Shown piece by piece: positions 41,765 to 50,303 of a stretch of DNA of 64,000 nt. The stretch is from JAFLCM01 sp046154665 (lineage in GTDB: Bacteria > Planctomycetota > Phycisphaerae > Phycisphaerales > UBA1924). The stretch lies in assembly GCA_046154665.1 (NCBI GenBank), contig JBJXFG010000055.1:62001-126000 (forward strand), written 5' to 3'. Within the stretch, counting starts at the first letter, position 1; every line of letters starts with the position of its first letter. Under the pieces are notes generated by a model, which saw only the letters and a program-made list of their open reading frames with translations, did no database searches and was not told the DNA's origin. A program made the position numbers and the translations under genes.

Positions 41765-42829
41765 CTATCGCATGCCCATCCGGACGAGGATGCGGCGGGT
41801 GAGGCTCGCCTTGAGGGTGCTGGTGCCAGCGCTCACGGTTTCCGTGGCGTCCCATCGGCGCAACCGCATCTCATACTCCGGGAAGAAGGTGATCGGATCA
41901 CTGCGCCGGATGGGATCGGTCAGCGAGGGGAGGTCGGTTATCGGTGCTCCGGGGACGCGTCCCGGCCGCTTCTTGGCACGAGGTGCCTTGGGGATCTTGG
42001 GTCGCTCGGGTCGGATGGTCAGTTGCGGGGGCGGCTCCACGCCCGATTCAGAGACGGCGTAGATGTCGTAGATGTCGGCGTCGCCCCACTCGGCGATGGT
42101 GATCTGGCCGCTCAGCCGCGATTTCACCAGCACCGCGTCGGAGGGCATCGGCGCGGACTTCGGGCGTTCGGGATCGAAGATCTGGGCCGGGCCGTCGAGA
42201 ACGGCGTGTACGACTCCGTACTGGACCATCGCCGTCCGCTGGTTGGCGAGGTGCGAGAACCGGATGCCCAGGACGATGTTGGGCCCGACGGGGCGCTCGC
42301 CGCGCTGCACGATAAGGCGACCGAGGAACACCGTATTGTTCCCCATGATGCTGCCGACGCTGTGGGTCGGCGAGGCACCGAACGGGTTGGCGCCAGGATC
42401 GAGAACAACGATCGGGAAGTTGTAACGGATGCCGATCGCCTGGGTGGGACCGCCGGTGGGTCCGGTGGTGCGCCCGGCCCACTGCGGGCCGATGACGTTC
42501 GCCGGCGGGTTGGCGGTCTCATTTGCTGACACGGGCGATCCGCCCATCGTCAGGTAGCTTGAGAACTCGGCTTCAGGATTCTCAATGACGAAGGCCCGCG
42601 ATGGCGGGAGTGCCTGCGGCGTGTCGACGATCGGCGCGACATAAAACGAACCGGCACTGGGCGTGATGGGTGCCCCCAGGCTGCCGTTGACCCCGCCGTT
42701 GTCCACCACCAACAGCGAGAACTGGGCGGAGCGGGCGGGGAGCACGGCGACGAGGGAGATCGCTCCCATCGCCCATGCGGCGATGCGGCGGCTTCGGACT
42801 GGCGCGGGCAAAGAGAGAGTGAGCGGCAC
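41765..42829 (-). CDS. Exported protein of unknown function
   Basis: 354 residues from GTG 42829, chosen because GGAG lies 9 bases upstream and a signal peptide follows (RRIAAWAMGAISLVAVLPARSAQ); the longer frame to 43084 reads through an unlikely sequence. The body is beta-rich (FSLLVVDNGGVNGSLGAPI, FPIVVLDPGANPFGAS, FLGRLIVQRGERPVGPNIV) and ends in a basic, Pro-rich segment (RPERPKIPKAPRAKKRPGRV). I do not recognise it. The divergent transsulfuration gene starts 270 bases away; that gap holds no clear riboswitch. Confidence 0.65.
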   Translation of the reverse strand: MPLTLSLPAPVRSRRIAAWAMGAISLVAVLPARSAQFSLLVVDNGGVNGSLGAPITPSAGSFYVAPIVDTPQALPPSRAFVIENPEAEFSSYLTMGGSPVSANETANPPANVIGPQWAGRTTGPTGGPTQAIGIRYNFPIVVLDPGANPFGASPTHSVGSIMGNNTVFLGRLIVQRGERPVGPNIVLGIRFSHLANQRTAMVQYGVVHAVLDGPAQIFDPERPKSAPMPSDAVLVKSRLSGQITIAEWGDADIYDIYAVSESGVEPPPQLTIRPERPKIPKAPRAKKRPGRVPGAPITDLPSLTDPIRRSDPITFFPEYEMRLRRWDATETVSAGTSTLKASLTRRILVRMGMR

Positions 42830-43098
42830 GGGGCGTGGCTCCAGAAAGGTGAAGTGACTCGCCGCGGACTCCGGACAACATCCGCGGACTCTTACTTTGG
42901 CGCGTCGCCGCGGTCGCGGTTCCCAAGTGCTGAGTAGGATTCGTCGGTCGGTGTGTGATCGGGTATGCGATCTTTGGATTGCGGGTAGGCTTGGGTGTGC
43001 GTCGGCTGATGGCCGGGTAAGCCGGGTCAGGTCGCTCGCGTTTGTCCGGCCGTCCAGTCGCACCGTTGGCATCCGTTCAATCAACCCTGAGAGTTCAC

Positions 43099-44325
43099 AT
43101 GCACGTCCCCCCCGAAAAACTCCGTCCCGCGACCCGCGTCGTTCACGCTCACCAGCACGTCGAGGAGACGACCGGGGCGGTGATGCCGCCGATTTTTACG
43201 AGTTCGACGTACGCGCAGGAATCGCCGGGGGTTCACAAGGGGTTTGACTACGCGCGGTCGCACAACCCGACGCGGTACGCCGTGGAGCGGCTGATCGGCG
43301 GGCTCGAGGGTTCGCCGATCACCGAGGACCAGGACCCGTCGTGCGGCGGGTTCGTGTTCTCATCGGGCATGGCGGCGATGGCGACGGCGCTGGAGCTGTG
43401 CGACGCCGGGGCCCATGTCATTTCGATGGACGACGTCTACGGCGGGACGAACCGGCAGTTCACCAAGGTGCGGGCGCGCTCGCAGGGGCTCAAGGTGTCG
43501 TTCGTCGATCTGACGGACATCCACAGGTTCGAGGCGGCGATGAAGCCCGATACGGCGATGGTGTGGATCGAGACGCCGACGAACCCGACGCTGAAGCTGG
43601 TGGACCTGGCGGCGGTGTCGCGGATCGCGCACCGCGTGAACCCGAAGTGCCTGGTGGTGTGCGACAACACGTTCGCCAGCCCGATCAACCAGCGTCCGCT
43701 GGATCACGGCTGCGACATCGTGCTGCACTCGTGTACGAAGTACCTGAACGGGCACTCGGACGTGGTCGCCGGCGCGTTGGCGGTGAAGGACCTGGACCTG
43801 TGCAAGCGGGTGCGGTTTTTGCAGAACTCGGTGGGGAGCATCCTGGGGCCGTTCGATTCGTACCTGGTGCTGCGGGGGATCAAGACCCTCGACGTGCGGA
43901 TGCAGCGTCACAACGAGAGCGGGATGAAGATCGCCAAGTGGCTGGAGCAGCACAAGGGCGTCGAGCGCGTGGTCTACCCGGCCCTGGCGAGCCACCCGCA
44001 GCACAGCGTGTACCGGAAGCAGATGCTGGGCGCCAGCGGGATGATCACGTTCTTCCTCAAGGGCGGGCTGGATGAAGCGCGGCGGTTCCTCGAAGCGTGC
44101 CGCGTGTTCGCGCTGGCCGAAAGCCTGGGCGGGGTCGAGTCGCTGGTGGATCACCCGGCGATCATGACGCACGCGAGCGTGCCGCCGGAGCAGCGGGCTC
44201 AACTGGGGATTTCGGATTCGCTGATCCGGCTGAGCGTGGGGGTGGAGGACGTGCAGGATTTGATGGATGATCTGGAGCGGTCGCTGAAGGCGGCGGAGGT
44301 TGGGGTCGCGACGGCCCGGGCTTGA
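43099..44325 (+). CDS. Cystathionine gamma-synthase/lyase family PLP enzyme
   Basis: 408 residues from ATG 43099. This is a fold-type I Cys/Met-metabolism enzyme that acts on cystathionine or on O-acyl-homoserine. Motifs: YARSHNPTRYAVERLIGGLEG, SSGMAAMATALELCDAGAHV, IETPTNPTLKLVDL, VCDNTFASPINQRPLDHGCD, and the PLP lysine Lys214 in SCTKYLNGHSD. ESLGGVESLVDHPAIMTHAS near the C-terminus binds the substrate carboxylate. Synthase and lyase cannot be separated reliably by eye. MddA uses methanethiol, which related gamma-lyases make, but the genes are far apart. Confidence 0.92.
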   Translation: MHVPPEKLRPATRVVHAHQHVEETTGAVMPPIFTSSTYAQESPGVHKGFDYARSHNPTRYAVERLIGGLEGSPITEDQDPSCGGFVFSSGMAAMATALELCDAGAHVISMDDVYGGTNRQFTKVRARSQGLKVSFVDLTDIHRFEAAMKPDTAMVWIETPTNPTLKLVDLAAVSRIAHRVNPKCLVVCDNTFASPINQRPLDHGCDIVLHSCTKYLNGHSDVVAGALAVKDLDLCKRVRFLQNSVGSILGPFDSYLVLRGIKTLDVRMQRHNESGMKIAKWLEQHKGVERVVYPALASHPQHSVYRKQMLGASGMITFFLKGGLDEARRFLEACRVFALAESLGGVESLVDHPAIMTHASVPPEQRAQLGISDSLIRLSVGVEDVQDLMDDLERSLKAAEVGVATARA

Positions 44326-44352
44326 GGGGCAAACTTGCCTGATCCGGTCCCC

Positions 44353-44823
44353 ATGTTGCTGTGCGCCGGGGCGTACATCGCCGCGGCGATCCTCACCATC
44401 AAGCACCGCAAGAGCGTGCGGATCATGCGTCGCGTCGCGTGGGGGCTGCTGGTCGGCGTGCCATTTATCACGCTGCTGAAGATGCTGCCCGGCACAGACT
44501 TCTCACAGGGAGGTGTGGGGGAGTTGATGTTCGTCACTTGCTTGTTCGTCGGCCCGTCTGTCTTGCCGTCGCTGCCGCTGCTGGGCGTGCCCTTGGTTGC
44601 GAAGTGGCTGAACGATCGCACGCCGACGATGTGGGGCATGTTCGGCGCGGTGGTCAGCGGCGGGGCGTGGATGACGGCGCTCATGAGCATCGATCTCCGT
44701 GCCGACGCGCTGAACAGCGTGTCGTTCCTCTTCGGACCGATCGTCGGGATGTTCATCGCGACGGTGTGCGGGCTGCTGGTGACGACGGTGTGGTGGGTGG
44801 TGAGTGTGTGCCGCGGACCGTAG
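44353..44823 (+). CDS. Small multi-pass membrane protein, hypothetical
   Basis: 156 residues from ATG 44353. Four hydrophobic stretches (LLCAGAYIAAAILTI, VAWGLLVGVPFITLL, ELMFVTCLFVGPSVL and IVGMFIATVCGLLVTTVWW) suggest an integral membrane protein. It starts 28 bases after the PLP-enzyme stop and could be cotranscribed. No family is recognised, and the ribosome site is weak. Confidence 0.5.
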   Translation: MLLCAGAYIAAAILTIKHRKSVRIMRRVAWGLLVGVPFITLLKMLPGTDFSQGGVGELMFVTCLFVGPSVLPSLPLLGVPLVAKWLNDRTPTMWGMFGAVVSGGAWMTALMSIDLRADALNSVSFLFGPIVGMFIATVCGLLVTTVWWVVSVCRGP

Positions 44824-44936
44824 GCGGGGTGAAAGCTGGGATCTGAGATCGGACTTTTCGTTTCCGCCGAAGTGCGATCTCGGCGCATTCTCGGCGTGCG
44901 CCGTGGGATGCCGACGTGGGTGCGCGGGCGTGATTT

Positions 44937-45030
44937 GGTGGCACCGGTCTCCGACCGGTGAAGAGGTTTGTGTCGGACCTCGTCTTGAACCGCAGATCTC
45001 ACCCAGCACCGGTCGGAGACCGGTGCCACC
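44937..45030. repeat. Palindromic dispersed element, perfect 24-base arms
   Basis: The left arm 44937-44960 begins GGTGGCACCGGTCTCCGACC; the right arm 45007-45030 is its exact reverse complement, with a 46-base loop. Each arm is itself palindromic. It lies between two genes and shows no coding. Confidence 0.92.
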
Positions 45031-45040
45031 TCAAGGCGGT

Positions 45041-45075
45041 GAAAAAAAACAACCGGGCGCCCCAAGGACGCCCGG
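45041..45075 (-). terminator. Intrinsic terminator of the HU gene
   Basis: Stem CCGGGCG/CGCCCGG (45053-45059 with 45069-45075), then on the minus strand TTGTTTTTTTT. Confidence 0.9.
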
Positions 45076-45113
45076 CGTGGTCAGTTCACTGATTGCCGTC
45101 GAAGCATCGACGT

Positions 45114-45470
45114 TCAGACCAGAGCCTTGAGCCCCTTGAGGGCGCGGACCTTGACGACGTTGCGGGCCGGCTTGGCCTTGACCTGCATCATCTCGCCGGG
45201 CTTGAAGGGGTTGGGGGCCATGCGGGCCTTGGTGGCGGGCTTGCGGATGACGCTGACCTTCATCAGGCCGGGGACCTGGAAGATCCCGGGCTTCTTGAGG
45301 TCCATCTTGAGCATCTCGGTCATGGCGTCGAAGACGGCGGCGACCTGCTTGCGGGAGAGTTCGGTCTGCTCGGCGATGGTCGAGAAGACCTGGCCCTTGC
45401 TGCGCGGCTTGTCGACGCCGGTGAGTTTGGGCTTCTTGACGGGGGCGGGCTTCTTGGTGGACTTGGCCAT
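45114..45470 (-). CDS. HU-family DNA-binding protein with basic N-terminal extension
   Basis: 118 residues from ATG 45470 (AAGGAG 5 bases upstream). The HU/IHF fold is seen from residue 25: GQVFSTIAEQTELSRKQVAAVF, then MTEMLKMDLKKPGIFQVPGLMK, the arm region RKPATKARMAPNPFKPGEMMQVKAKPARNVVK and a C-terminal helix. A Lys/Pro-rich N-terminal extension (MAKSTKKPAPVKKPKLTG) adds positive charge. It compacts DNA and assists bending-dependent reactions. The arm motif differs from the usual GRNPKTG. Confidence 0.88.
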   Translation of the reverse strand: MAKSTKKPAPVKKPKLTGVDKPRSKGQVFSTIAEQTELSRKQVAAVFDAMTEMLKMDLKKPGIFQVPGLMKVSVIRKPATKARMAPNPFKPGEMMQVKAKPARNVVKVRALKGLKALV

Positions 45471-45682
45471 GGTTTCTCCTTGTATGGCGGTTCCGTGGAT
45501 GGGCCGCGGGGGGAGCACACCTCCGTGTACCCCGCGATTCCTGCGGGATTTGTAGTGATTCCCGTGGGAGGGCACAAGTGGTTTCGGCTGTTTGTGGGTA
45601 TTTTTTGCGGTTTTTCTCGGGAAATTTTGCCCGGTGTTGCCCGACGGGGGTTTTTCGCGGGTTTGCGGGGGCTTTTTTGGCC

Positions 45683-46087
45683 TCACGCCGCCGTCGGCGG
45701 CTCGGGCGGCCACGCGGCGAGGGCGGCTTCGAGCGCCGCGATCATTGGCGGCAAGTCGTTTCGCGCCGTCTTCACCAGTTCGGCGATATCGATCCCCCAA
45801 TAGACGTGGACCACGATGTTCCGCATCCCGATGACCTGCCTCCACGGGACCGCGCCGAACAGTGTCCGTGCCCGCGGCGTGAGGCGTGCCGCGGCCTCTC
45901 CGAGCTCCGTGAAGCAGTTGACCAGCGCCCGTGCCCTCACCATGTCCGAGGCAATTGCCGCCGCGTCATCGTCTGCGACGATCCGGCGCGCATCGAGCGA
46001 GCACCGCAGCATGTGGGCGATGCGCCTGCGGTCCTCGGGAGTCGGAGACGGGACCGGCCCGCTGGGCTCTTGCGCATCAGGCGGCAT
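45683..46087 (-). CDS. hepT: HepT-like ribonuclease toxin (DUF86)
   Basis: 134 residues from ATG 46087. It has the HEPN all-helical pattern and the catalytic motif R-x4-H-x-Y in MRNIVVHVYWGID. HepT cleaves RNA (tRNA in studied cases) when free. The start overlaps the end of the upstream MntA gene by 11 bases, the usual gene order of type VII modules, in which MntA adds AMP groups to the HepT Tyr next to the active site and silences it. The target Tyr of the motif is present. Confidence 0.88.
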   Translation of the reverse strand: MPPDAQEPSGPVPSPTPEDRRRIAHMLRCSLDARRIVADDDAAAIASDMVRARALVNCFTELGEAAARLTPRARTLFGAVPWRQVIGMRNIVVHVYWGIDIAELVKTARNDLPPMIAALEAALAAWPPEPPTAA

Positions 46088-46382
46088 CGAGCATTCTCGC
46101 GCGGGCCAGCACGCCGGGCCTTTCGCTGGCGGGGACACCCCCCAGGAGCGTCAGGTGAACGGTCCGGCCCAGGAGCTCCGAAAGATCCATCTGCAGACCG
46201 CCCAGCGTGAGCAAGCCGGGCGGATCAACCGGATCGGTCTCGACGAGCACATCGATGTCGCTGTCAGGGTTGAAACGGTCGGTGAGAATCGAGCCGAACA
46301 GGAATAATCGAATGACCCCGGCTCGTTGGCACGCCGCCGTGATGTCGGCAGGATCGAAGGCAATGTCATGCAGGCGGAGCAT
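46077..46382 (-). CDS. mntA: MNT-domain nucleotidyltransferase antitoxin
   Basis: 101 residues. The nucleotidyltransferase core is FGSILTDRFNPDSDIDVLVE, a Gly-Ser then ten residues then Asp-x-Asp. It is followed by the segment LQMDLSELLGRTVHLTLLGG that supplies a third acidic residue. It is the antitoxin of the HepT pair and probably AMPylates the toxin. This mntA is not the metal-transport gene of the same name. Upstream of it, 46383-46454 is short and without features. Confidence 0.88.
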   Translation of the reverse strand: MLRLHDIAFDPADITAACQRAGVIRLFLFGSILTDRFNPDSDIDVLVETDPVDPPGLLTLGGLQMDLSELLGRTVHLTLLGGVPASERPGVLARARMLDAA

Positions 46383-46454
46383 GTCCCGATTGTACGCCGC
46401 GGTGTCGGGACTTGGATTCCGCTACCGACTGAGCATCCCGGCGCGCCAACGTCA

Positions 46455-46985
46455 CTACCACGCCCCCGCGTACCCCGTGCTGTGGCCCGCCGCCTCTGCC
46501 GCGCGGCAGGCGAGTTGGTGCAGCCGCTTGGCGATCTGGCGGAGGTGCAGCGCGTCGTGGGCCGCCCATGCGGTCAGCAGGTCGCCGGCGCTGATCGGGC
46601 CGAACTTTGGGTGCTGGTGGGCGATGGTGAAATCCGGCGTCGGGTTGCCCGCGGCGAGCGACCGCAGCCAGGCCACGTTGGCGGAGCGGGCCTGCTCGAA
46701 TCGTTCCAGTTGGGCGGCCAGATCGCGCGTGTTGTACCCGCGCCGTTCGGCGACGTTGTCGAGGTCCAACGGCGTCCAGGGTGCCGAGGCGAGCGTGGCC
46801 CTCAGGCGCGGGGCGAAGTCTTCTTCTTCCTCGTCCGCCAGGTGGCAGACGATCTCGAGCACGCTCCAGTCCTTTGGGGTGGGCTTCCAGCGGGATTCGC
46901 CCGTGGAGAAGATGGACGCCGCGGCTCGGAGGGCGGCGGGGGAGCGGGCGAGGCGGTTGATGATCGCGGGGAGTTCGAGGGTCAT
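46455..46985 (-). CDS. DinB-family protein
   Basis: 176 residues. A four-helix bundle of the DinB/YfiT type: the metal ligands are likely the His of EIVCHLADEEE and two His in AAHDALHLRQIAKRL near the C-terminus. Members include thiol-dependent transferases and DNA-damage-induced proteins of unclear reaction. The first 15 residues (MTLELPAIINRLARS) form the first helix. It is divergent from the DUF1294 gene. The substrate is unknown. Confidence 0.82.
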   Translation of the reverse strand: MTLELPAIINRLARSPAALRAAASIFSTGESRWKPTPKDWSVLEIVCHLADEEEEDFAPRLRATLASAPWTPLDLDNVAERRGYNTRDLAAQLERFEQARSANVAWLRSLAAGNPTPDFTIAHQHPKFGPISAGDLLTAWAAHDALHLRQIAKRLHQLACRAAEAAGHSTGYAGAW

Positions 46986-47037
46986 CGGTGCGGCTCCGCA
47001 GCTTGGCTTCAGACAGATCGCGATAGGCTATCCGGCG

Positions 47038-47316
47038 ATGATCAACGCCTTCGGGATGGTGGCGCTGGGCTGGCTGGCGTTGTGGAATGCCGCGACGTTT
47101 GTCGTCTTTGCGTGGGATAAGTTCCGGGCGAAGTCGGGGGCGGGCAGAGTTCCGGAAAAGCGGCTGTTCCTGATGATCTGGCTGGGCGGGGCGGTGGGCG
47201 CGGCGATCGCGATGGTGCTGCTGCGGCACAAGACGCGGAAGCCAACGTTCACGTTGGCGGTGGTCTTTGCGTTCAGCGTGTGGGTGGGATTGGTGGGGTG
47301 GTTTGGGACTGATTGA
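47038..47316 (+). CDS. DUF1294-family small membrane protein
   Basis: 92 residues from ATG 47038. Three hydrophobic segments (GMVALGWLALWNAATFVVFAW, LFLMIWLGGAVGAAIAMVL, LAVVFAFSVWVGLVGWF) surround the family signature WDKFRAKSGAGRVPEKRLF and RHKTRKPTF. DUF1294 proteins often follow a cold-shock domain in other bacteria; here there is none. The function is unknown. Confidence 0.88.
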   Translation: MINAFGMVALGWLALWNAATFVVFAWDKFRAKSGAGRVPEKRLFLMIWLGGAVGAAIAMVLLRHKTRKPTFTLAVVFAFSVWVGLVGWFGTD

Positions 47317-47352
47317 GGGAGGCTGCGGCCCGGCCGACGAGCGGTCCCGTGC

Positions 47353-47449
47353 CACTTCTGGTGCCGTCTTCGGAGACAGCAGTGCCGGCCCTCAGACGAC
47401 CCCCATGCATCGGCACTGATGTCGGTCCGCAGACGGACCGCCATCAGTG
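47353..47449. repeat. 97-bp two-hairpin dispersed element, copy inverted to 9054-9150
   Basis: CACTTCTG/CAGCAGTG with inner GTCT/AGAC (47353-47384) and CACTGATG/CATCAGTG with inner CGGTCCG/CGGACCG (47414-47449). Its reverse complement aligns over the full 97 bp with the element in the permease linker. Confidence 0.8.
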
Positions 47450-47462
47450 GCACGAAGCTGTG

Positions 47463-48254
47463 TCAAAAACGCTTGTGCGTCTCGCGCTCGGCGGGCGGGC
47501 GGAACTGCAGGATCAGCCGGGCGGTTTGCAGGTCGACGGGGCGGGTGACCTTGATGTTGCGCGGGTCGCCCTCGACGACCATCACCGGTTCGCCGAGTTT
47601 CTCGATGAGCGAGGCGTCGTCGGTGCTGGTGAGGTCGGGCTGGGCGTAGGCGCGGAGCAGCAGCTCACGCGAGAACACCTGCGGTGTCTGCACCAGCACG
47701 AGCCGCTCGCGGCTGATCGTCGCTTCGACGGCGCGCACGTTCCGCGCCGCGGATGATCCACCAGAGAGGATCGCGTCGAGCGGGTCGATGTCCTTCTGAA
47801 CGACCGCGGAAGGCGCCACGCGCTTGACGGTGTCGGGCACGTCGAGGGCCGGGATGACCGCGGCGTGTTTCTCCGCCGCCAGAAGGATGCGGTCGATGAG
47901 TTCAGGCGGGGTGCAGGGTCGGGCGGCGTCGTGGACGGCGACGTGCGTGCAGTCGGCGGGCACGAGGGCCAGGGCGTTGCGGACGGTTTCGTAGCGGCGT
48001 GTTTCGCCGCCTTTGCAGAGTTTCACGCCCAGGAGGCCGAGCTTGTCGCCGTGGCGGGAAAGGAAGTCGTCCCATTCGTCGGCGGGCCCGGCGACGATGA
48101 CGCAGGCCGTCTCGTCGCGCTGGATGAAGATCTCGACGGTGCGTTGCAGGACGGGTCGGCCGCCGAGGTCCTCGTCGATCTTCGAGCGCAGCCCGCCCGA
48201 GGCGCGGTAGCGCGAGGAGGCGCCGGCGGCGGGGAGGATGACGGCGAGTCGCAT
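47463..48254 (-). CDS. ispD: 2-C-methyl-D-erythritol 4-phosphate cytidylyltransferase
   Basis: 263 residues. It makes CDP-ME from MEP and CTP, the third step of the non-mevalonate isoprenoid pathway. Landmarks: VILPAAGASSRYRASGGLRSK (nucleotide loop), GGETRRYETVRNAL, VAVHDAARPCTP and the C-terminal VVEGDPRNIKVTRPVDL. The Lys in LRSK matches the catalytic lysine. It is alone without ispF next to it. The 97-bp repeat lies between its stop and the DUF1294 gene. Confidence 0.95.
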   Translation of the reverse strand: MRLAVILPAAGASSRYRASGGLRSKIDEDLGGRPVLQRTVEIFIQRDETACVIVAGPADEWDDFLSRHGDKLGLLGVKLCKGGETRRYETVRNALALVPADCTHVAVHDAARPCTPPELIDRILLAAEKHAAVIPALDVPDTVKRVAPSAVVQKDIDPLDAILSGGSSAARNVRAVEATISRERLVLVQTPQVFSRELLLRAYAQPDLTSTDDASLIEKLGEPVMVVEGDPRNIKVTRPVDLQTARLILQFRPPAERETHKRF

Positions 48255-48302
48255 GGGGGCGAGTGTAATCGCGGGGCCGGGTCACGGCGCGAGCGCGGGG
48301 AC

Positions 48303-48767
48303 TTACCGGGCGGCGATGACGCGAGCGTACTGCTCTTCGGTGGCACGAAAGCTGGTGGTCTTCAAGCGCGAAACGATGATGATGGGATCGATCATCCCGC
48401 GCTTCGCCGCCGCGGCGAGCACACCCAATGTGCCCGTGACTTCGAGCCCGCGGCGATACGCCTCCGCGCGCCCGGCACGTTCATCGATGAGCAGCATGTC
48501 GGCTCGCATGGCAAGGGCGAGTGTGATCGCTTCGGATTCGCCGGGGTTAAGCCCAGCGATGCGTGCGCCGGCCGCCGAATCAACGACCCGAAGCCAATCC
48601 GGCGGGCTGCCCATCCACTTGCGCACGGCCGTGGGTGCCGCATCGGCGAGCAGTTCGTCGCGCACCGCGCTTGGGATGACGACTTCGGTGAAGAGGCTGC
48701 CAAGCGTGTGCTCGGCCCCGACCAACACCAGATAGTTCAGCGGCGAGGTATCGGCAACGACAATCAC
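48303..48767 (-). CDS. PIN-domain toxin (DUF3368 type)
   Basis: 154 residues. The PIN fold is clear: VVADTSPLNYLVLVG with the first catalytic Asp, GESEAITLALAMRADMLLIDE with Glu and Asp, and the small final motif TLGVLAAAAKRGMI typical of DUF3368. PIN proteins are Mg-dependent ribonucleases. It overlaps the upstream UPF0175 gene by 4 bases (ATGA), so the two are translationally coupled as toxin and antitoxin. Confidence 0.87.
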   Translation of the reverse strand: MIVVADTSPLNYLVLVGAEHTLGSLFTEVVIPSAVRDELLADAAPTAVRKWMGSPPDWLRVVDSAAGARIAGLNPGESEAITLALAMRADMLLIDERAGRAEAYRRGLEVTGTLGVLAAAAKRGMIDPIIIVSRLKTTSFRATEEQYARVIAAR

Positions 48768-49027
48768 GCAGCGCGACCTCGAAGAATGCGCTCGGCCTCC
48801 GCGTCGATCGTGGCCGGATCAATCTCCAGCGGCACGCCGTGACGCTTGAGCAAGACGTCGGTGTCGAACCGCGAGAGTCCCATCGCCGTGCCGAGTTGGT
48901 GGTGCGTTAAAAGCCCACGGCGGTACAGGTCCACGAGCGCCGACGCCTTTAGCACCTCCGACGGGTCGGCGTTGATGCGCTTCAACAGCGATTCGATCTC
49001 GGGAGAAAGTTGAACGCTGAGTGTCAC
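48764..49027 (-). CDS. UPF0175-family antitoxin-like protein
   Basis: 87 residues from GTG 49027, with GAGGAA 5 bases upstream. The pattern VDLYRRGLLTHHQLGTAMGLSRFDTDVLLKRHGVP is that of UPF0175, a helix-turn-helix-like family usually next to DUF3368 PIN proteins. The N-terminal LSVQLSPEIESLL begins the dimerisation strand. It probably binds the PIN protein and its own promoter. Confidence 0.85.
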   Translation of the reverse strand: MTLSVQLSPEIESLLKRINADPSEVLKASALVDLYRRGLLTHHQLGTAMGLSRFDTDVLLKRHGVPLEIDPATIDAEAERILRGRAA

Positions 49028-49073
49028 GGTGGTTCCTCGTCGGGGCCGATCGGGTTTCGATACCCGCAGGATG

Positions 49074-50168
49074 TTACGCCGATGGCGCCGATGCGCTCCC
49101 GAGGCGCTCCGCGCACGCACGAAACACCGTCCCAACGTCGATTGCCTCCATCATGCGCCGGCCCGCCGCGGTGTCCTTGTGCAGGTTGCCCTGTCCCGGT
49201 CTGGGTTTGGCGGCCTGGATGACGTCGCGCTCGCGCCGGTAGGGGCCGACGAGGTCGGTGCGGGTGGGGCCGAAGAGGCCGACGATGGGGCGGTCGAAGC
49301 CGACGCCGATGTGCAGCGCCGCCGAGTCGTTGGCCAGCACCAGCGAGGACTGCTCGATGAGGGCCATGAGTTCGCCGACGGTGGTGCGGCCGATCTGGTC
49401 GATGATCCGGGGCTGGGTTTTCTGAAGAGCGAGCAGTTCGCGGCACTGCGCGCGCTCGGTGCCGCTGGCGACGATCACGGCGTAGTCCGCGAGGCCCTCG
49501 TCGAGCACTCGACTGGTCACCTCGGCGAAGCGCGGGCCGGGCCATCGCTTGCCTTCCCACCGGCTGGTCGGGGCCACCACCATGTATTTCGTGCCGCGGA
49601 GCATGGGGTCGATCGACACGCGGTCGGTGTTCGAGGGGTAGAGGCGCATGTCGTGGACCGGGGTCAGCCCCTCGCGCTCCAGCAGGTCGAGCATGCGGTC
49701 AACGGTGTGACGCGAGGGGTCGATCTTGTGTCGACGGTTGGCACCGAGCCAGCTGAGTTCGCGGGCGTTGGCGTCGCCGACGCGCCGCGCGGCCCCGGTC
49801 CACCACATCAGCAGCCCGCTGCGGCCGAGGCCCTGGGCATCGATGACGAGGTCGTAGGGCTTGGATGTTTGACCGCCCCCCCCGCCGCGGAGATCGCGCG
49901 AGAGGTTCGACAGCGCCGACCGTCCGGCGCTGGTGAGCAGTTTGCCGAATCGCAGCGACGAGCGCGGGAACTTCACCACGGCGCTGAGCATGGGATGGTT
50001 CGCGACAGCGTCGGCGAACGAATTCTGCACCAGCCAATCGATGCGGGCATCGGGGTACGCCGCCCGAAGCGTCACCAGCATCGGCACGCTGCGGCACACG
50101 TCGCCCAAGGCGCTGGGACGGATGATCAGGATCCGTTCGGGTGTGGATAAAGGCTGGGCGGGCGGCAC
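49074..50168 (-). CDS. Glycosyltransferase family 9 (heptosyltransferase-like)
   Basis: 364 residues from a GTG. GT9 enzymes add heptose or related sugars to lipopolysaccharide core. Motifs: RILIIRPSALGDVCRSVPML, YPDARIDWLVQ, VVAPTSRWEGKRWPGPRFAEV, and LVLANDSAALHIGVGFDRPIVGLFGPT, the nucleotide-binding Asp-Ser-Ala motif of the family. It should act at the inner face of the cytoplasmic membrane. It stands alone, divergent from the exported-protein gene. Confidence 0.93.
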   Translation of the reverse strand: MPPAQPLSTPERILIIRPSALGDVCRSVPMLVTLRAAYPDARIDWLVQNSFADAVANHPMLSAVVKFPRSSLRFGKLLTSAGRSALSNLSRDLRGGGGGQTSKPYDLVIDAQGLGRSGLLMWWTGAARRVGDANARELSWLGANRRHKIDPSRHTVDRMLDLLEREGLTPVHDMRLYPSNTDRVSIDPMLRGTKYMVVAPTSRWEGKRWPGPRFAEVTSRVLDEGLADYAVIVASGTERAQCRELLALQKTQPRIIDQIGRTTVGELMALIEQSSLVLANDSAALHIGVGFDRPIVGLFGPTRTDLVGPYRRERDVIQAAKPRPGQGNLHKDTAAGRRMMEAIDVGTVFRACAERLGSASAPSA

Positions 50169-50303
50169 GCGGCGAATGTACCAAGCTCGGTGAAATCAGC
50201 CCGAGCCGGTTCCCAAGCAACCAGGTTGGGCCGCCGCTTCTCCCGCGGTCGTACCGTTTGGCCTCTCACCTCCAACACCCTCCGCCACCCTCAGGAGCCC
50301 GCG

